Positions 19,575 to 30,949 of a stretch of DNA of 64,000 bases are shown piece by piece; positions within the stretch are counted from its first letter, which is position 1; every line of letters starts with the position of its first letter. The DNA is taken from positions 70,826,277-70,890,276 of the forward strand of contig NC_079137.1 of NCBI RefSeq assembly GCF_945859705.1, written 5' to 3'. The notes beneath the pieces are model-generated. The model had not been told where the DNA came from. It saw only the letters and a program-made list of their open reading frames with translations, and searched no databases. The DNA is from Episyrphus balteatus. Lineage: Eukaryota; Arthropoda; Insecta; Diptera; Syrphidae. A program made the translations under genes and the position numbers.

Positions 19575-22262
19575 TCCTTCAATCTACCACTTGGTCTACT
19601 TGTTCACCTTTCTGCCATAAGCCTCCAAGGCAAACAACTATACACCTACTCTACCTCTACCTATTTAAAAAAGAATTAAAAAAAAAAACTAAAGAAAAAC
19701 CCTCGGAGAAGAACAAAAAAAAGGGCAATTCTCTGAGATGAAAAACAGAGGACAATTAAAAATTCTTTTGATATACTTTTGTGAGTTGGCAGAGGATACT
19801 CTGGAATACAAAAAGAAAGAAAGAAAAATATCCAACAACCCCAAAACAAAAAAAAAAAACGTCACTCTCCAACACATTATCACATCATAAAGCACCAAGG
19901 TGAGGCTCAACATTGAAGCTGGGTTACCTCTATACTCTCTGACTACACAACTAGGCTGATGACAATGGTGTTGATGTCGTGTGATGTCGGAGATGGAATT
20001 GTGTGAACACGTGTAAAGGACTCTTCTTGGAGATTTGCCATCATCAACACCCAACAACAACAAAAAAAAAAAACAACAACATCATCGTTTGGTCCTTATT
20101 TCAGATCCTTTTTTTTATTTTTTTGTTTATATTTTTTTTTAGTCCTGTTTCGTCTTTTTCTTTCAGTTTATTATTTCGAAGGGAGAGAATTTGATATCCT
20201 TGAGGAGTCCACCAGCCAGCAACCACTGGCATTGCACTCAAGCTTCAAGGATCACCATTCAAAAACTTTATTTAATTAAAGTCTTATGTGTGGAGAGTTG
20301 GTCTTTTGTAGGGTTTCGTTCTTTTGTTTTTATTCCTTTTTTTTTTGTATTTTTCACCTCCATCATCATGTCTCATTCTCATCTCACATTATTCCACTTG
20401 TCCTTTGAAAATACATATATAAGGATACAAGATTTGCTCTTTTGTTTTATATAAGGGCTGGTTTGAAGACTTGCAAGCTTATGTGCGTAAGCTTGTCATC
20501 GTATAGTCGTTGTCATCATCGTCATCGTGTCGTCCGTTCTGAGTAGCCCTGAGTGATTTTGGCACTGGTATAACCCCACCTTAAGGTTTCTTAACTGATT
20601 CTGCATGGTCCTTCTTCCTTTGTGGACACTATATTCCACCATAGAGCAGAGATGACAACAAGTCACTCAGCCAGTTGGGGTGACTGTGTGCTTGCTTGCT
20701 TAGTGTGTAGCCTCTAGAGTGCAAATGAAACACTGCGAATTTGATAGAGGGGTTATGTTTGCAGGACACTGAAGCTATAAGGACAAGGACACTACTCCTT
20801 TTTCTTTACTGTTTTATGGTTTATATATGTAAAAAAAATCAACAACTTGGAATTTTTCTTCGTCTATTGTTTTATCGGTAATTTTTTCATTTTCTTTGTG
20901 ATTTTTTTTTCTTTTCATTCTTCAATTTTTGTCGCCTTCTTTTGTTTTGTTCTTCTGTCTTTTTGGTATTTGAGTGGAGGTATTTTACCGCAAGGACTTT
21001 TTCTTTTTCTAACTTTTATTGTGGAATACAATACTGATGGCATTTAAGATTTTGAAGAAGGACATAAGAGGTTATAGAGAGAGAGTCTCTGTGCTTTGTT
21101 TTTCATATTCACCATCAAAAGCAAATACAATTAACTTGTATAACACTTGAGATTGCTTGAAAGAGATGTCGTAAAGATTTTTCGAGATGATTTGTTGCAT
21201 CAAACAAATGCTCAGACTGAAGAAAACAAAAAAAGTTGATTGGTTTTATTAAGAGGCAATTCAAACAACAAAAGATTGGAATATAATTTGATTAGGAGCT
21301 CTGTGGAAATTCAAAACTTCTTGTTATCTGAACAAGATTTTTTTTGTATGTAGAGTCAAGAAACGTATTAAGCGAGGAAATCCCTCTGGACGACAGTTCA
21401 TTCAATAAAAACTTAAAAAATTTATTGAAAATCGGAAAAATACATGATAGATATATTATTGACATTATGGAGTATTGATACAATTTTTTTTTAAATAAAA
21501 AAAAAATAACACAATGGGGGCTCTACACAACACAGCCCTTCAAAGTTGACGCCTTGAGCTTGCACTTGCAATGCACAGTACCTACCAGGAAATTATTAAT
21601 AATCAAAATAGAATTTTTTTTCTGTTGAAATATGTTAGTATGCTTAGATGCTTACTATAAAACATAATTTATTAAAAAAAAGTTAGATATCTACAATAAA
21701 AAACGAAAAAATAAAAGTTTTTTTTATCAACAAATTGAAAAAAAAAAAACAATATTTTATGTAAAAATTATATTAAACTTTTAGGGTCATGCAATGGCTA
21801 ACGAGCTAACGAGTAATTTTACCTAAATTTCAAGTCAATAGTTTCATTAGTTGAAGAGTTACGTTGTATCGCGTAGGAAAAAAAACTAAAAAAAAAAGGA
21901 TATACATACATCACAGTGACCTATTTGTATTCTCCTTCAGAGTTAAAACTCGTAATATCGTGTAAAAAGGGGTTCGAGGGTTAGATTTTGGTCTCAAAGT
22001 ATGTATTAATTTCGCTTATAAAGCTTTTCAAACTATTTGTTTCGTAAAATGGACTAGTACTAAGTTATTTCATGAAATATGTACATCTTCGTAAAATTTA
22101 ATCTTCAAAATATACCTTAAACTTTTCATGTTCCACTCATGAAAGAATATTTTGAATTATGTAAATTTTATAAACATCTATGAAATCTACCTCGAAACGA
22201 AGTATGCAAATAAATATCGTTTATAACAAAGTAATTTTTAAAGAAACAATTTTAAATCGTTA
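19575..22262. other. Mostly unique sequence, no gene seen
   Basis: The stretch 20190-20800 has more balanced composition, with GTCATCATCGTCATCG near 20511. The 124-codon minus-strand frame at 19689-20063 is rich in Ser, Phe and Leu and matches nothing I know. From 21480 on the sequence is homopolymer-rich. Confidence 0.4.
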
Positions 22263-22740
22263 GACCCGTTTAAAAAATAAAATGCACGAATCTGCTCTTA
22301 GGGTTCAAGTTGCTAGAATTTTTAGGACTTTTTATATAGAAACATAGTAGGAAAGTAAAAAAAAATTTAAAAAAAAACACAAAAAATCGTTTTTCAAAGC
22401 AATAAAACAACTTTTGAAATCAAATTTCCCCTTCAAAACAAGTATGCATTTTCATTTGTTTTATATACATACATGCATTTTAAGAAAAAAAAATTCAAAA
22501 TCTTTAGTGCCGTTTTTTTTTAAAACTAATTTTTCATAAAAATTTTTTGGATACAAAAGTTTTGAAATAAAATTGGTATGCCATTTTGTAAAACTCACTA
22601 ATCAACATCTAAAACCAAAATTTCAAAAAAAAATTCAATTTCAAGTTTTCGAAATTTTGATTTTTCAAAATCCAAAAATTAATTTTTTCAAAATTTTATT
22701 TTCGGCTTATATTAAAATTATAAAAAGTTTTTATTTAGCA
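22263..22740 (-). repeat. Dispersed repeat family D, copy 2 (reverse, partial)
   Basis: The start AAAATGCACGA..CTGCTCTTA corresponds in reverse to the AAGAGCA..CGTGCATTTT end seen at 43845-43880 and 49600-49640. The body contains AAATC.TTAGTGCCGTTTTTT and TTGGTATGCCATTTTGTAAA, as in other copies. It ends where family E begins, near 22740. Confidence 0.6.
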
Positions 22741-22744
22741 GGTG

Positions 22745-23505
22745 GCCATGGAACAGACTTCATAGCCGTCATCGTGATTTTATTAGATTTTGACATAAGT
22801 TATAGAATATCCAAACAAAGATCGAAACCAAAAATATAGCCTATTAGCAATAATTCCGAGACTGTACGAGGATGTTTTTTAGTGCATATCCTAAAATGTC
22901 CCCCTTTCTAAAAAAAAACATTTTTCGAAGATATGCAATCGACTCCTTCTAAGTCGAACCTTCACAGGACTTGAAAATCGGTGGAAATTCGAGTTAGAGG
23001 GATTTATTTAATATTTTTTTTTCAAAATCATTAAAAATGGTAAAAAAGTTCGACTTAGAGGGAAATTCGACTTAGCGGGAGTTCGACATAGAGGGAGTCG
23101 ACTGTATATGTTTTTTTTTTTCATTTTATTGTTTTGATTCTTAGTGTTAATAGATATGAAAACCTTCATGCAAAATTTGGTACCTCTAACATAACTTTAA
23201 AACGTTTTTCGGTAGTAAGTTTTGCAACTTTTATAATAATATGTGACAGATGAAAAAAAGTGCAACGTTTTTTAGAGACGTCAGATTGCCTTGATTTTAG
23301 ATTTTTTGGAAACAGCATTAAAAAATACCTTGAAATCATGTATTATAATATGTGTATAGAATACCATTGTCAAAAATTGCTTTTTCGAAAATCTAAATGT
23401 CGCCGTTTGAACTTGAAAATTTCGACTTGCGGACATGAGATCTTTTTAGACTTTTCCATTAGCATTCATTCCGAGATTTACCCCTTTTTTCACCTTATTT
23501 GGCAA
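22745..23505 (+). mobile_element. Family E inverted-repeat element, copy 1, left-truncated
   Basis: It aligns in the same orientation with 61300-61910: GACATAAGTTATAGAATATCCAA, TAGTGCATATCC, ACCTTCATGCAAAATTTGGT, AGAGACGTCAGATTG and TTGATTTTAGATTTTTTGG (these are separate shared blocks). The right end (GCATTCATTCCGAG..CACCTTATTTG) matches the terminal repeat of the complete copy at 61120-61918. The left terminal repeat is missing at the junction with family D. A 169-bp element (22936-23104) interrupts it. Confidence 0.75.
22936..23104. mobile_element. 169-bp MITE with CAGTCGACTCC-type ends, inserted in family E
   Basis: The left end CAATCGACTCC and the right end GGAGTCGACTG form inverted repeats that continue into AAGTCGAA-type subterminal motifs. 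The homologous family E copy near 61490 lacks this segment, giving an empty-site comparison. Flanks read GATATG on the left and TATATG on the right. CAGT-type ends could suggest a pogo/Tigger-like relative, but the target duplication is ambiguous. No protein is encoded. Confidence 0.75.
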
Positions 23506-26039
23506 AATTGAAAAAAAAGTTAACCTAAATAGTACTAAAAATATCAGAACTACTATTCTAAACATCACTTTGATTACCTATTAAAAATGAAAGCCTCAGA
23601 TATTTTTTTGTTTTTAATTCTCAAATAATTTTGCATTTATGTCCTTTCAATAAATTTTAAAATTTCAAAATAACCCAATAACAAAATGATTCAAAATCAT
23701 TTCCAAGAACTCAAAGAGTCATATATTATTCTCCTCATATCGTATCGACTCTCTTTTGAAAAGGACATCGATAATCCCTAATGCTATTTGAATAGACAAT
23801 AATATCGTACAAATTGTTCATTTTATTTTGGTATTCAAAACATTTCCTGCGATTTGTATTTGAAATTAAAATCAAAACCATAAGTGAGTATATCATATGA
23901 ATGTGTGTAGACTCTCACATTTTCTATTTATGTGTGTGTGTATTGGATGCAGTTCATATAAGAAAAACTTCCACATGTGTGGCTTCAAAAACTTTTCCTT
24001 CTGCAAACGAAAACAAAAACAAAATCACAAAACAAAAGGACATTATTTGTTCTCGTCCTCATTCTCAAAAACTTAAGCTAAAACTATCTCTGTTTTTTTT
24101 TTGTTTTGTGTTTTTGAACATGGACATATCAATATAATAAAACCAAAGTCAATAGTAAATTTCTTGTTTACTTAAAATTGTTCAGTTTTGTTCTATTGGA
24201 CGGGATAAATCCCCAACTAAGTCCTTCAGACAAAAACAAAAAAGATACACAATCCAAACAAACAAAACATTTCGATTCCTAGAAACCACACCACAGGACC
24301 AAGACCCGAAGACCAAGACCATATCACCACTCAGTTTTGCCACCTCTCTCTCTCTATCTCTCTCTCTCTCATTTCACCCATCTTGTTTAAACCCACAAAG
24401 AGCATCAGTAACATTTGTCCCGCAGAAGAGCAAAAATTCTATACTATACACAGAAACGAGAGTTTGGCAAAGTTTTGTCCCGAAGTCCCGATCAACAAAC
24501 TACTTACAAGTCCTTGTTCAGGGAACATGACCAAATCGTATCGAAGTTGTGTTGTGATGCGGTGTACAAGTGATGTTGGTTATATGGTGGGAATAAAGTT
24601 GCCCCAAGCATCGTCATCGTATCATATCGCATCGTCCCGCTATAAACATTGGTGAGTGCGAGCCATACCGCACCCTCCCATAACTTTTGTCTCATTCCAA
24701 AACTATGTAACCCAGAGCGGTTCGGGCGGTAGTGGCGGGTAATGGCAATAGCAGCAGCGGTCCAGGGCCAAAGGCAGTAAAATGCATAGTTCTGGCCTTG
24801 GTAAGATATACTTTACGTGAAGATGTTTTCGCTTAGAGAAACCCCAAAAACTTTTACCGCTGTTGCTGTTAGTTGTTGTGTATAGTCGTTGTTTGGCCCG
24901 TATGCTTGTTTATGCGCCTAAGTAAAGTCGTTTTTGGGTTTTTTAGTGTTTACAGTGGACGAGGGACGATGGCAACTGGGGTTTATATGGTTCCTCATAA
25001 ACTTTTGCAATGAGTTTCTTAATTGACAGCCTCTTTTGCTAGGGCACTATTTTCGAGAGGGAAAGTTTTTCGCACCGCAAAAGAGATGAAAAAAAAAAAT
25101 AAACTCAAAAAAAAAAAAAAAAACAACCAACAACCGGAAACAGAAATGATGAAAATAATTGAAAAGAAAATTGAAATAACTTTGCCAAGTAGTAGAGAAG
25201 TACTATAGAAGTATTATAGAATAAAAAAAAAAGGGAACTCCAACTCAACAACTCTACTATAGCCTTGGAAATAAAACAAGACACAGAGGCTACAAGGCAC
25301 AGAAGTAAAAACTACACTCTTTGTTGAACCAACGATGTGAGAGAGAAGACACGATAAATGGACAAAGTTATTCAATCTTCTTACCAAACGAGAAGAATAT
25401 TATGAAATTCTTATGAACATTAATTGACACAGCACTGATAAGGGAATGGTTTATGGGACATGATACTCTTTGGGTCTCGGGTTGATATCGGATGAATGGT
25501 TGGAATAATATAAATTAAAGTTCTGTTTCTATCTTTTTCTCTTTGAGACTGCAGGTCATTTTAGTTTTAATTTGTTGTTTAGTTTTGTTTTAAATAAAGT
25601 TTTTCTTGTAAAAAAAAGATAGCTTATTTTTCTCAAACGGGCCTGTACCTAATGATTTTTGTAGGAATTGTTTATTTATTGAACAATTTTTTTATTGGCT
25701 AACATTAATTTAAATTCTATATTTTAGCTTCTTATAAAAAAAATAAAATAGTGTCAGAAAATATTGTTACAAAAATTTTAATATCTAAATTAATTTTTTG
25801 TTTTGTTATTTTTTTTTTTTTTTTAATGAAATAAAAACGTACTTCAAAAAAAAAGTACTAATGAAAAATTTGAATGGTTTTGCACATTTAGTTTACCCTT
25901 CTACAAATTAAATGAATTTTGTTTGGAAATTAAATTCACTGTTTTTCAAATGAATTTATTAATTTGCAATTCAAATTCACCCTTTTGCTATTCAAATAAA
26001 TAAAAAAAAAATATCAATAGGTAGGTATTATTTATATAA
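23506..26039. other. Unique sequence with balanced tract 24200-25500; no gene called
   Basis: The tract has CT-rich and CAAAACAAAAC-type simple sequence, then 24383-24655, a 90-codon open frame ending at CATTGGTGAGTGCG. GTGAGT at 24655 is a good splice-donor match, and CATTTGTCCCGCAG at 24413-24426 resembles an acceptor, so a short exon at 24427-24654 is conceivable. The peptide is not recognisable and codon use is unremarkable. From 25600 the sequence returns to A/T homopolymers. Confidence 0.35.
24344..24370 (+). repeat. (CT)n microsatellite
   Basis: A run of TC/CT dinucleotides with one A interruption is directly visible. It lies just upstream of a possible splice acceptor at 24426. Confidence 0.9.
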
Positions 26040-26892
26040 AATAAATAAATTGCATGACTGGGGTCGCACGTACTTGCTCTTATGGTAAAAGTTACTTTAA
26101 TGTTAAAGCTTTTCATTGAACAAAATAAGGAAAAATTTAAAGTTTTATACTTGCACGGTGTACCTACAAGTTAAGTGGTGAAAAAAAAATTAAATCTGTT
26201 TTTTTAAGTTATTAAATACAGCTGTAAATGATCTTTTACAAAAAACTTAGTATGCCATTTTATTATTATTGAATAAAAAGGTATTTTTGGAAAAAAAACT
26301 ACGAAAATCGTTGGAGCCGTTTTTTTTTATAATTTTTTATATATAAAAATTTTCTAAGATTAAAAAAAAAAAAAATTGGTATTCCATTTTTCAAAAATTG
26401 GTATTCCAATTTTCAAAATTTTTCACTAACCTGTTTCCAAACAATTGACTTTTCAAACAAAAAATTTTGAAATATTTTTTAAAAATCCAAAAAGTTGTTT
26501 TTTGAAAAAATTTTAGATTTTTAAAATAATTATTGTTTAAACATTTCTGTATAAAAATTTTGGTCGAAATATGTTTTGTTGTTTACGAGAAATTCATAAA
26601 TCAAAAAAAACCGTTCTATGGCAGGTACCGTTAATAACGGTACAAAAAATATTTTTTTTTAATTACGAAGAAAGCTTTTATGTGTTTCACTACACACAAA
26701 AATTTTAATCAAAATCGTTAGATCCGTTTTTGAAAAAAAATTAACTTTTCTATTTCCATTATATGACAGGTACCGTTAGTTTTGGTCCTAAAAAAAAATT
26801 TCAATTTGTCCTCTAGGGAATCACCCAAAACTGTTAACTACCAAGTTTGAAGGAAATAGCTCCAGTAGTTTAGCCTGTAGCTCGAGGTTCCC

Positions 26893-26931
<39 letters not shown>

Positions 26932-27050
26932 GGATTGCCGGACCCACTTTTTGGAATTCTCCATCATCGTAATGTCATGTTAAATTGCTATCTCGAGTTC
27001 GATTTTTTTTACGAATAATAAACTTGCCTTATAGTACCTTTATCGCAAGT
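26040..27050 (-). repeat. Dispersed repeat family D, copy 3 (reverse, near full length)
   Basis: The distal end ATTGCATGACTGGGGTCGCA, CGTACTTGCTCTTA at 26048-26081 and the proximal end TATCTCGAGTTCGATTTTTT..TATCGCAAG at 26990-27050 define about 1 kb. Within it are ACCGTT.TATGGCAGGTACCGTTA, repeated near 26610 and 26765, and CACCCAAAACTGTTAACTAC. The sequence ends with AATTCTCCATCATCGTAATG. A (CAGA)10 tract at 26893-26932 sits where other copies have shorter CAGACAG or GTCCGTC stretches. No open frame is present, so it is a non-autonomous repeat of unknown class. Confidence 0.8.
26893..26932 (+). repeat. (ACAG)10 microsatellite within family D
   Basis: Ten tandem ACAG units are directly visible. 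The tract is expanded from a short motif present in the family; copies 1 and 5 have ACAGACAG and GTCCGTCGG-type sequence at the same place. Confidence 0.95.
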
Positions 27051-27715
27051 AAAAATTTAATACTTGGAATTATTTGGTAGATAAGAAATGAAAAAAAAAA
27101 AAAAAAAAAAAATAAATATGGTCAAATTTATTTGTATAATTTTTGTGTATCTCCAATAAATTGACCCAAAACATGACAAAATTATAATTAAATTTCCTAA
27201 AATATCTCCATATTAATAATAAAGTAATTTAAATTGAATATTGTAGGTATTGACCCTTTTTCTCTTACCACAAAAAGACAAAAACAATCTTAACCAAAAT
27301 TTATATTCGATTTGCAATAAATATCTTGATCATATTATATAAATTTAGCTTTACTATATTCTATTGAATTGCCTTTGAAACCAATTTTAGGGTTATATCA
27401 TATTTCGTTCTAGGAAAATCGAATTTTCTTCAAATTAACCTCTCTGAAATCTCAAAAACACATCTTCTTCTTCTGATTTCATATCGAAAAAACCACAAAA
27501 ATACAATATGAAAGGGTAGAGATATAGATAATAGGTTATAAGTAGATGAACTTGACCACAAAAATTGGGGGAGAATATGACAACAGGACTTCTTAAGAAA
27601 TTTCAATCCGAACAAGGAGAAGGACACCTGAAACGCATCATCTAAGAAGACAACTTAAATTTCACAAGATTTTTTGTTGGGTTTAGCTATTTTTTGTCTT
27701 TAATTTACAGGGTGT
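27051..27715. other. AT-rich sequence, no gene seen
   Basis: It begins with a long A run at 27091-27111. The 65-codon minus-strand frame at 27430-27627 has no recognisable feature. Confidence 0.4.
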
Positions 27716-28941
27716 TTAGTTAAAGTCTTAAAAAAACTCTTAGAACGGAGAGAAAAAGCTATTCTCTATTTGCACTTTATCGGTATAAATATAATGTTTG
27801 TAAGTTTACATGAATGGTATAGTGAAAATAGTATAGTAAAATAAAATGGATTGACCAAAATATTGCTTGAAATATTTTTTCTTTTGTACACATTTTTGTT
27901 TTCTACTGCACACTGAAATATATTTTTCACTTCATTGGTATAAAATGTTCTAAATGAAAATCTGTGTTAATGCTTAAAACATTTATCCATTTGTTCGTTA
28001 ATTTTGATTTTCTATTATTCGCTAGAATATATTTTTCTTTTGATTTGTATAGACTGGTCTAATTAGTATTATTTGCTTTTATTTCAATACAATCATCAAA
28101 TTGCTTAAATTATTCGCATTTCCCCAATTTGTATAAATATTTAATTGGTATAAACAAAAATATAGATGATTTTAACTGGTATAAATGGGAATTTCTTAAT
28201 AAAATATTATTTAACTCATTAAATAATAAAACACACTAAAATTATTAAGACTGGATTGAATAACCAACGTGGAAATTTGATTGCTTTAAAAAGCAAAACG
28301 TAATATTTGCTGTATCCACAAACTTTTTCACTTTACTGGTATAAACAGTGTTTTTTTTTTGCGTTAAGACTTGATTGGTATAAATAAATAAAAATCACTT
28401 AAGTTAAAGTAGAAACAAATAAATTTTGCTCAAAAAATGTTCTTCTTAAGAAAAGAGAAGACATTCTTTTAATTACTTACTGATTGGTATAAAATTGTTT
28501 AATTTGTGATCAATCAAACAGCAAAATTTTATTTAAGTTATTCATGTTTGTAATCGGAAGTTGGTATAAAAAAACTTAAAAAAAAATTGAAAGCAAGTAT
28601 TTAAGATATACACTGCCGGTCATCTGAATACGTCCACATTTTAGTTCATCTTATTTTTAGCCTGGCTTGGTATTTATTGCAATGGTACATCTTTTTTACA
28701 TACGTAACGAGAGAACATCTTTATGCGCTTAGCTTAGGAGAAGAACGGTAGCTAGACCAAATCTATTCATAAAAACAAGTATATTTTTTGACTCATCTGA
28801 ATAGGCTCAAAAGCAAAAATGTTAATAAATGATGAGTTGCATGGGTCAGTTGGACTCAAAATTGTGTCTGTCAATAAATCTGATTGTCTATAACCTGTAA
28901 GGACGAAAACGGGTCGGAAAAAATCTTTAGGCGCGGACAAA

Positions 28942-29285
28942 ATGGCGAAAATAAAGGAAGTCTTTGAATTAGGCCGAAATCAACGATGCATTGGGACAAA
29001 AATGAACACAAGTTAAAATTTAGTATGCAGTTATTCGCGCAATATCCAAGGGTATAGAAACAACAATTACAGTCGAAGTTGCTAAGCCACAACATTGGCC
29101 GATAGATGTGCAATGATCTGAACAGCCTGACTTCGCGCTAAAAATTAGGCTGAAAACCGGTATAAAATGCAGTTTAACGACGGCAAAACGGGTTGTTACA
29201 AGTGGTAAGCATTTGAGAACAACAAATCTAAGCAAAAATTAACACTTTACAAACCACGAAAGGAAACTCGCCTCCAATAAAGGAA
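28942..29285 (+). pseudogene. Decayed Tc1-type transposase fragment, left arm
   Basis: An ATG at 28942 opens with KIKEVFELGRNQRCIGTKM, resembling the first helix-turn-helix of Tc1-like transposases, then meets a stop. From 29123 another segment reads LKTGIKCSLTTAKRVVTSGK, followed by RTTNLSKN, a stop and HFTNHERKLA. This matches the second DNA-binding half of the family, where a G..xS..T..R motif is followed by a K-P-L-T..H...RL pattern. Stops and lost residues make it non-functional. Only the DNA-binding half is present; no catalytic DDE/D domain is seen. Assignment is by family pattern, not by a search. Confidence 0.6.
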
Positions 29286-29503
29286 AAAAAAAACATGTCG
29301 TGAAAGTCAAATTTGCAACCGGTGATTTTTCAAAGGAAAAAAATGAATTAAGTTGACCCTGAGGGCTCAATTCCTATTTTTATGACTTTCGTAGAGAGAA
29401 GGATTATTTTAAGTTGTCTGCATAACTCTGAAGGCAGTGTCATTAAGTGCAAAGCTGTTTCCTTCTACAAAACTTTCGATCTGCAATTTCTAACTCAGTT
29501 TTT

Positions 29504-29847
29504 TTTTACGATTGGAGGCGAGTTTCTTTTCGTGGTTTATAAAGTGGTAATTTTTGCGAAGATTTGTTCTTCTCAAATGCTTACCACTTGTAACAACCCG
29601 TTTTGCCGTCGTTAAACTGCATTTTATACCGGTTTTCAGCCTAATTTTTAGCGCGAAGTCAGGCTGTTCAGATCATTGCACATCTATCGGCCAATGTTGT
29701 GGCTTAGCAACTTCGACTGTAATTGTTGTTTCTATACCCTTGGATATTGCGCGAATAACTGCATACTAAATTTTAACTTGTGTTCATTTTTGTCCCAATG
29801 CATCGTTGATTTCGGCCTAATTCAAAGACTTCCTTTATTTTCGCCAT
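29504..29847 (-). pseudogene. Decayed Tc1-type transposase fragment, right arm (mirror copy)
   Basis: This is the mirror image of 28942-29285 on the opposite strand (arm coordinates sum to 58789). It carries the same remnant with the same stops, showing that decay preceded or was copied with the inverted duplication. Confidence 0.6.
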
Positions 29848-30949
29848 TTTGTCCGCGCCTAAAGATTTTTTCCGACCCGTTTTCGTCCTTACAGGTTATA
29901 GACAATCAGATTTATTGACAGACACAATTTTGAGTCCAACTGACCCATGCAACTCATCATTTATTAACATTTTTGCTTTTGAGCCTATTCAGATGAGTCA
30001 AAAAATATACTTGTTTTTATGAATAGATTTGGTCTAGCTACCGTGTGAGAAGAACGGTAGGTCCCAAAACAATTTTTTTTCTCCTAAGCTAAGCGCATAA
30101 AGATGTTCTCTCGTTACGTATGTAAAAAAGATGTACCATTGCAATAAATACCAAGCCAGGCTAAAAATAAGATGAACTAAAATGTGGACGTATTCAAGTG
30201 ACCGGCAGTGTATAACTGGTCTAATTAATATTTCCTTAGTAAAATCTTACTAAATTTGTTTTTTTTTTTTTTATTTGGATAAACACGGTTTAATAAAACC
30301 GGGTGTATGTTAAAAACACCAACTCTAGTTAAATAATAAATAAGTTAAATGGTATAAACAGTTCTTTTTGACTTAAACACCTGATTGGTATAAATAAAAA
30401 TAATCTAAAGTTTCTGTAAATTATAATGCATTCAACCTTTAAATTTAATAATTTTAGAAAGAGAATGCCTAACAAATAATTTGTATGTAACTCACTGATT
30501 GGTATAAACTAGTCAGCTCGTGGAAATTTCTTGAGAAAGTTTCACTTTTAATGTAGAAAGCTTTAATAAATATATAACCTGATTAGTTCTTGCGTAAAAT
30601 AAGAATAAGCCGAGCAGGAATACAATATTTTCTATTTTACTGATTGGTATAAAAAGAAAAATAAGTGACTACGAACTATAAAAAGGCTGAAAATGATTAG
30701 TTTAATGAAAGATACTTGGTTTTTTTAAACTAATTCACAAGTAAATATCCTATTTCTTGTTATCAGTTCACCAAAATAGAAGTCTTATTGGTATAAAATG
30801 GTATAAAATACCAACGAAGTCTTAAATGAAGTAATTTTTTATTAAATATTTGGTTTTTGTTACATTTAATGGCTTTCCTTCTCAAATTAAGTCCCTTGAA
30901 CTATTCAATTAGATCTAGAAATTGTATAGTGTAATATGGAATCATCCTG

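Larger units (their letters stand above)
28611..30210. mobile_element. Fold-back (long inverted repeat) Tc1/mariner-derived element, 1,600 bp
   Basis: The ends are CACTGCCGGTCA at 28611 and TGACCGGCAGTG at 30210, each flanked by TA (28609-28610, 30211-30212). The TA target is typical of IS630-Tc1-mariner elements. Arms 28611-29278 and 29511-30210 are near-perfect inverted copies around a 232-bp loop. Identical open frames of 71 and 80 codons appear mirrored in both. The right arm has about 32 extra bases near 30043 (GTGAGAAGAACGG.AGGTCC region). Each arm carries a decayed transposase fragment, so the element looks like the 5' part of a Tc1-type transposon duplicated head-to-head. Confidence 0.93.
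27718..30949. mobile_element. Possible TA-flanked element carrying 14 copies of GGTATAAA, split by a fold-back insertion
   Basis: TA precedes CAGGGTGTTT at 27718 and follows AATCATCCTG at 30949, giving weak inverted ends of a Tc1/mariner type. Across the interval, excluding the fold-back at 28611-30210, the plus strand has GGTATAAA at 27782, 27937, 28147, 28178, 28338, 28377, 28487, 28563, 30351, 30387, 30501, 30646, 30790 and 30800. Many are in the larger context CTGATTGGTATAAA. CTGGTCTAATTA also occurs on both sides of the fold-back (near 28054 and 30217). All copies share one orientation. No protein is encoded. The element call is inference; the motif clustering is directly seen. Confidence 0.5.

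Noticed and set aside
28871..29918. Mirrored 71- and 80-codon open frames
   Set aside because: They are antisense frames in the arms of a fold-back element; the sense strand carries the decayed transposase remnant.
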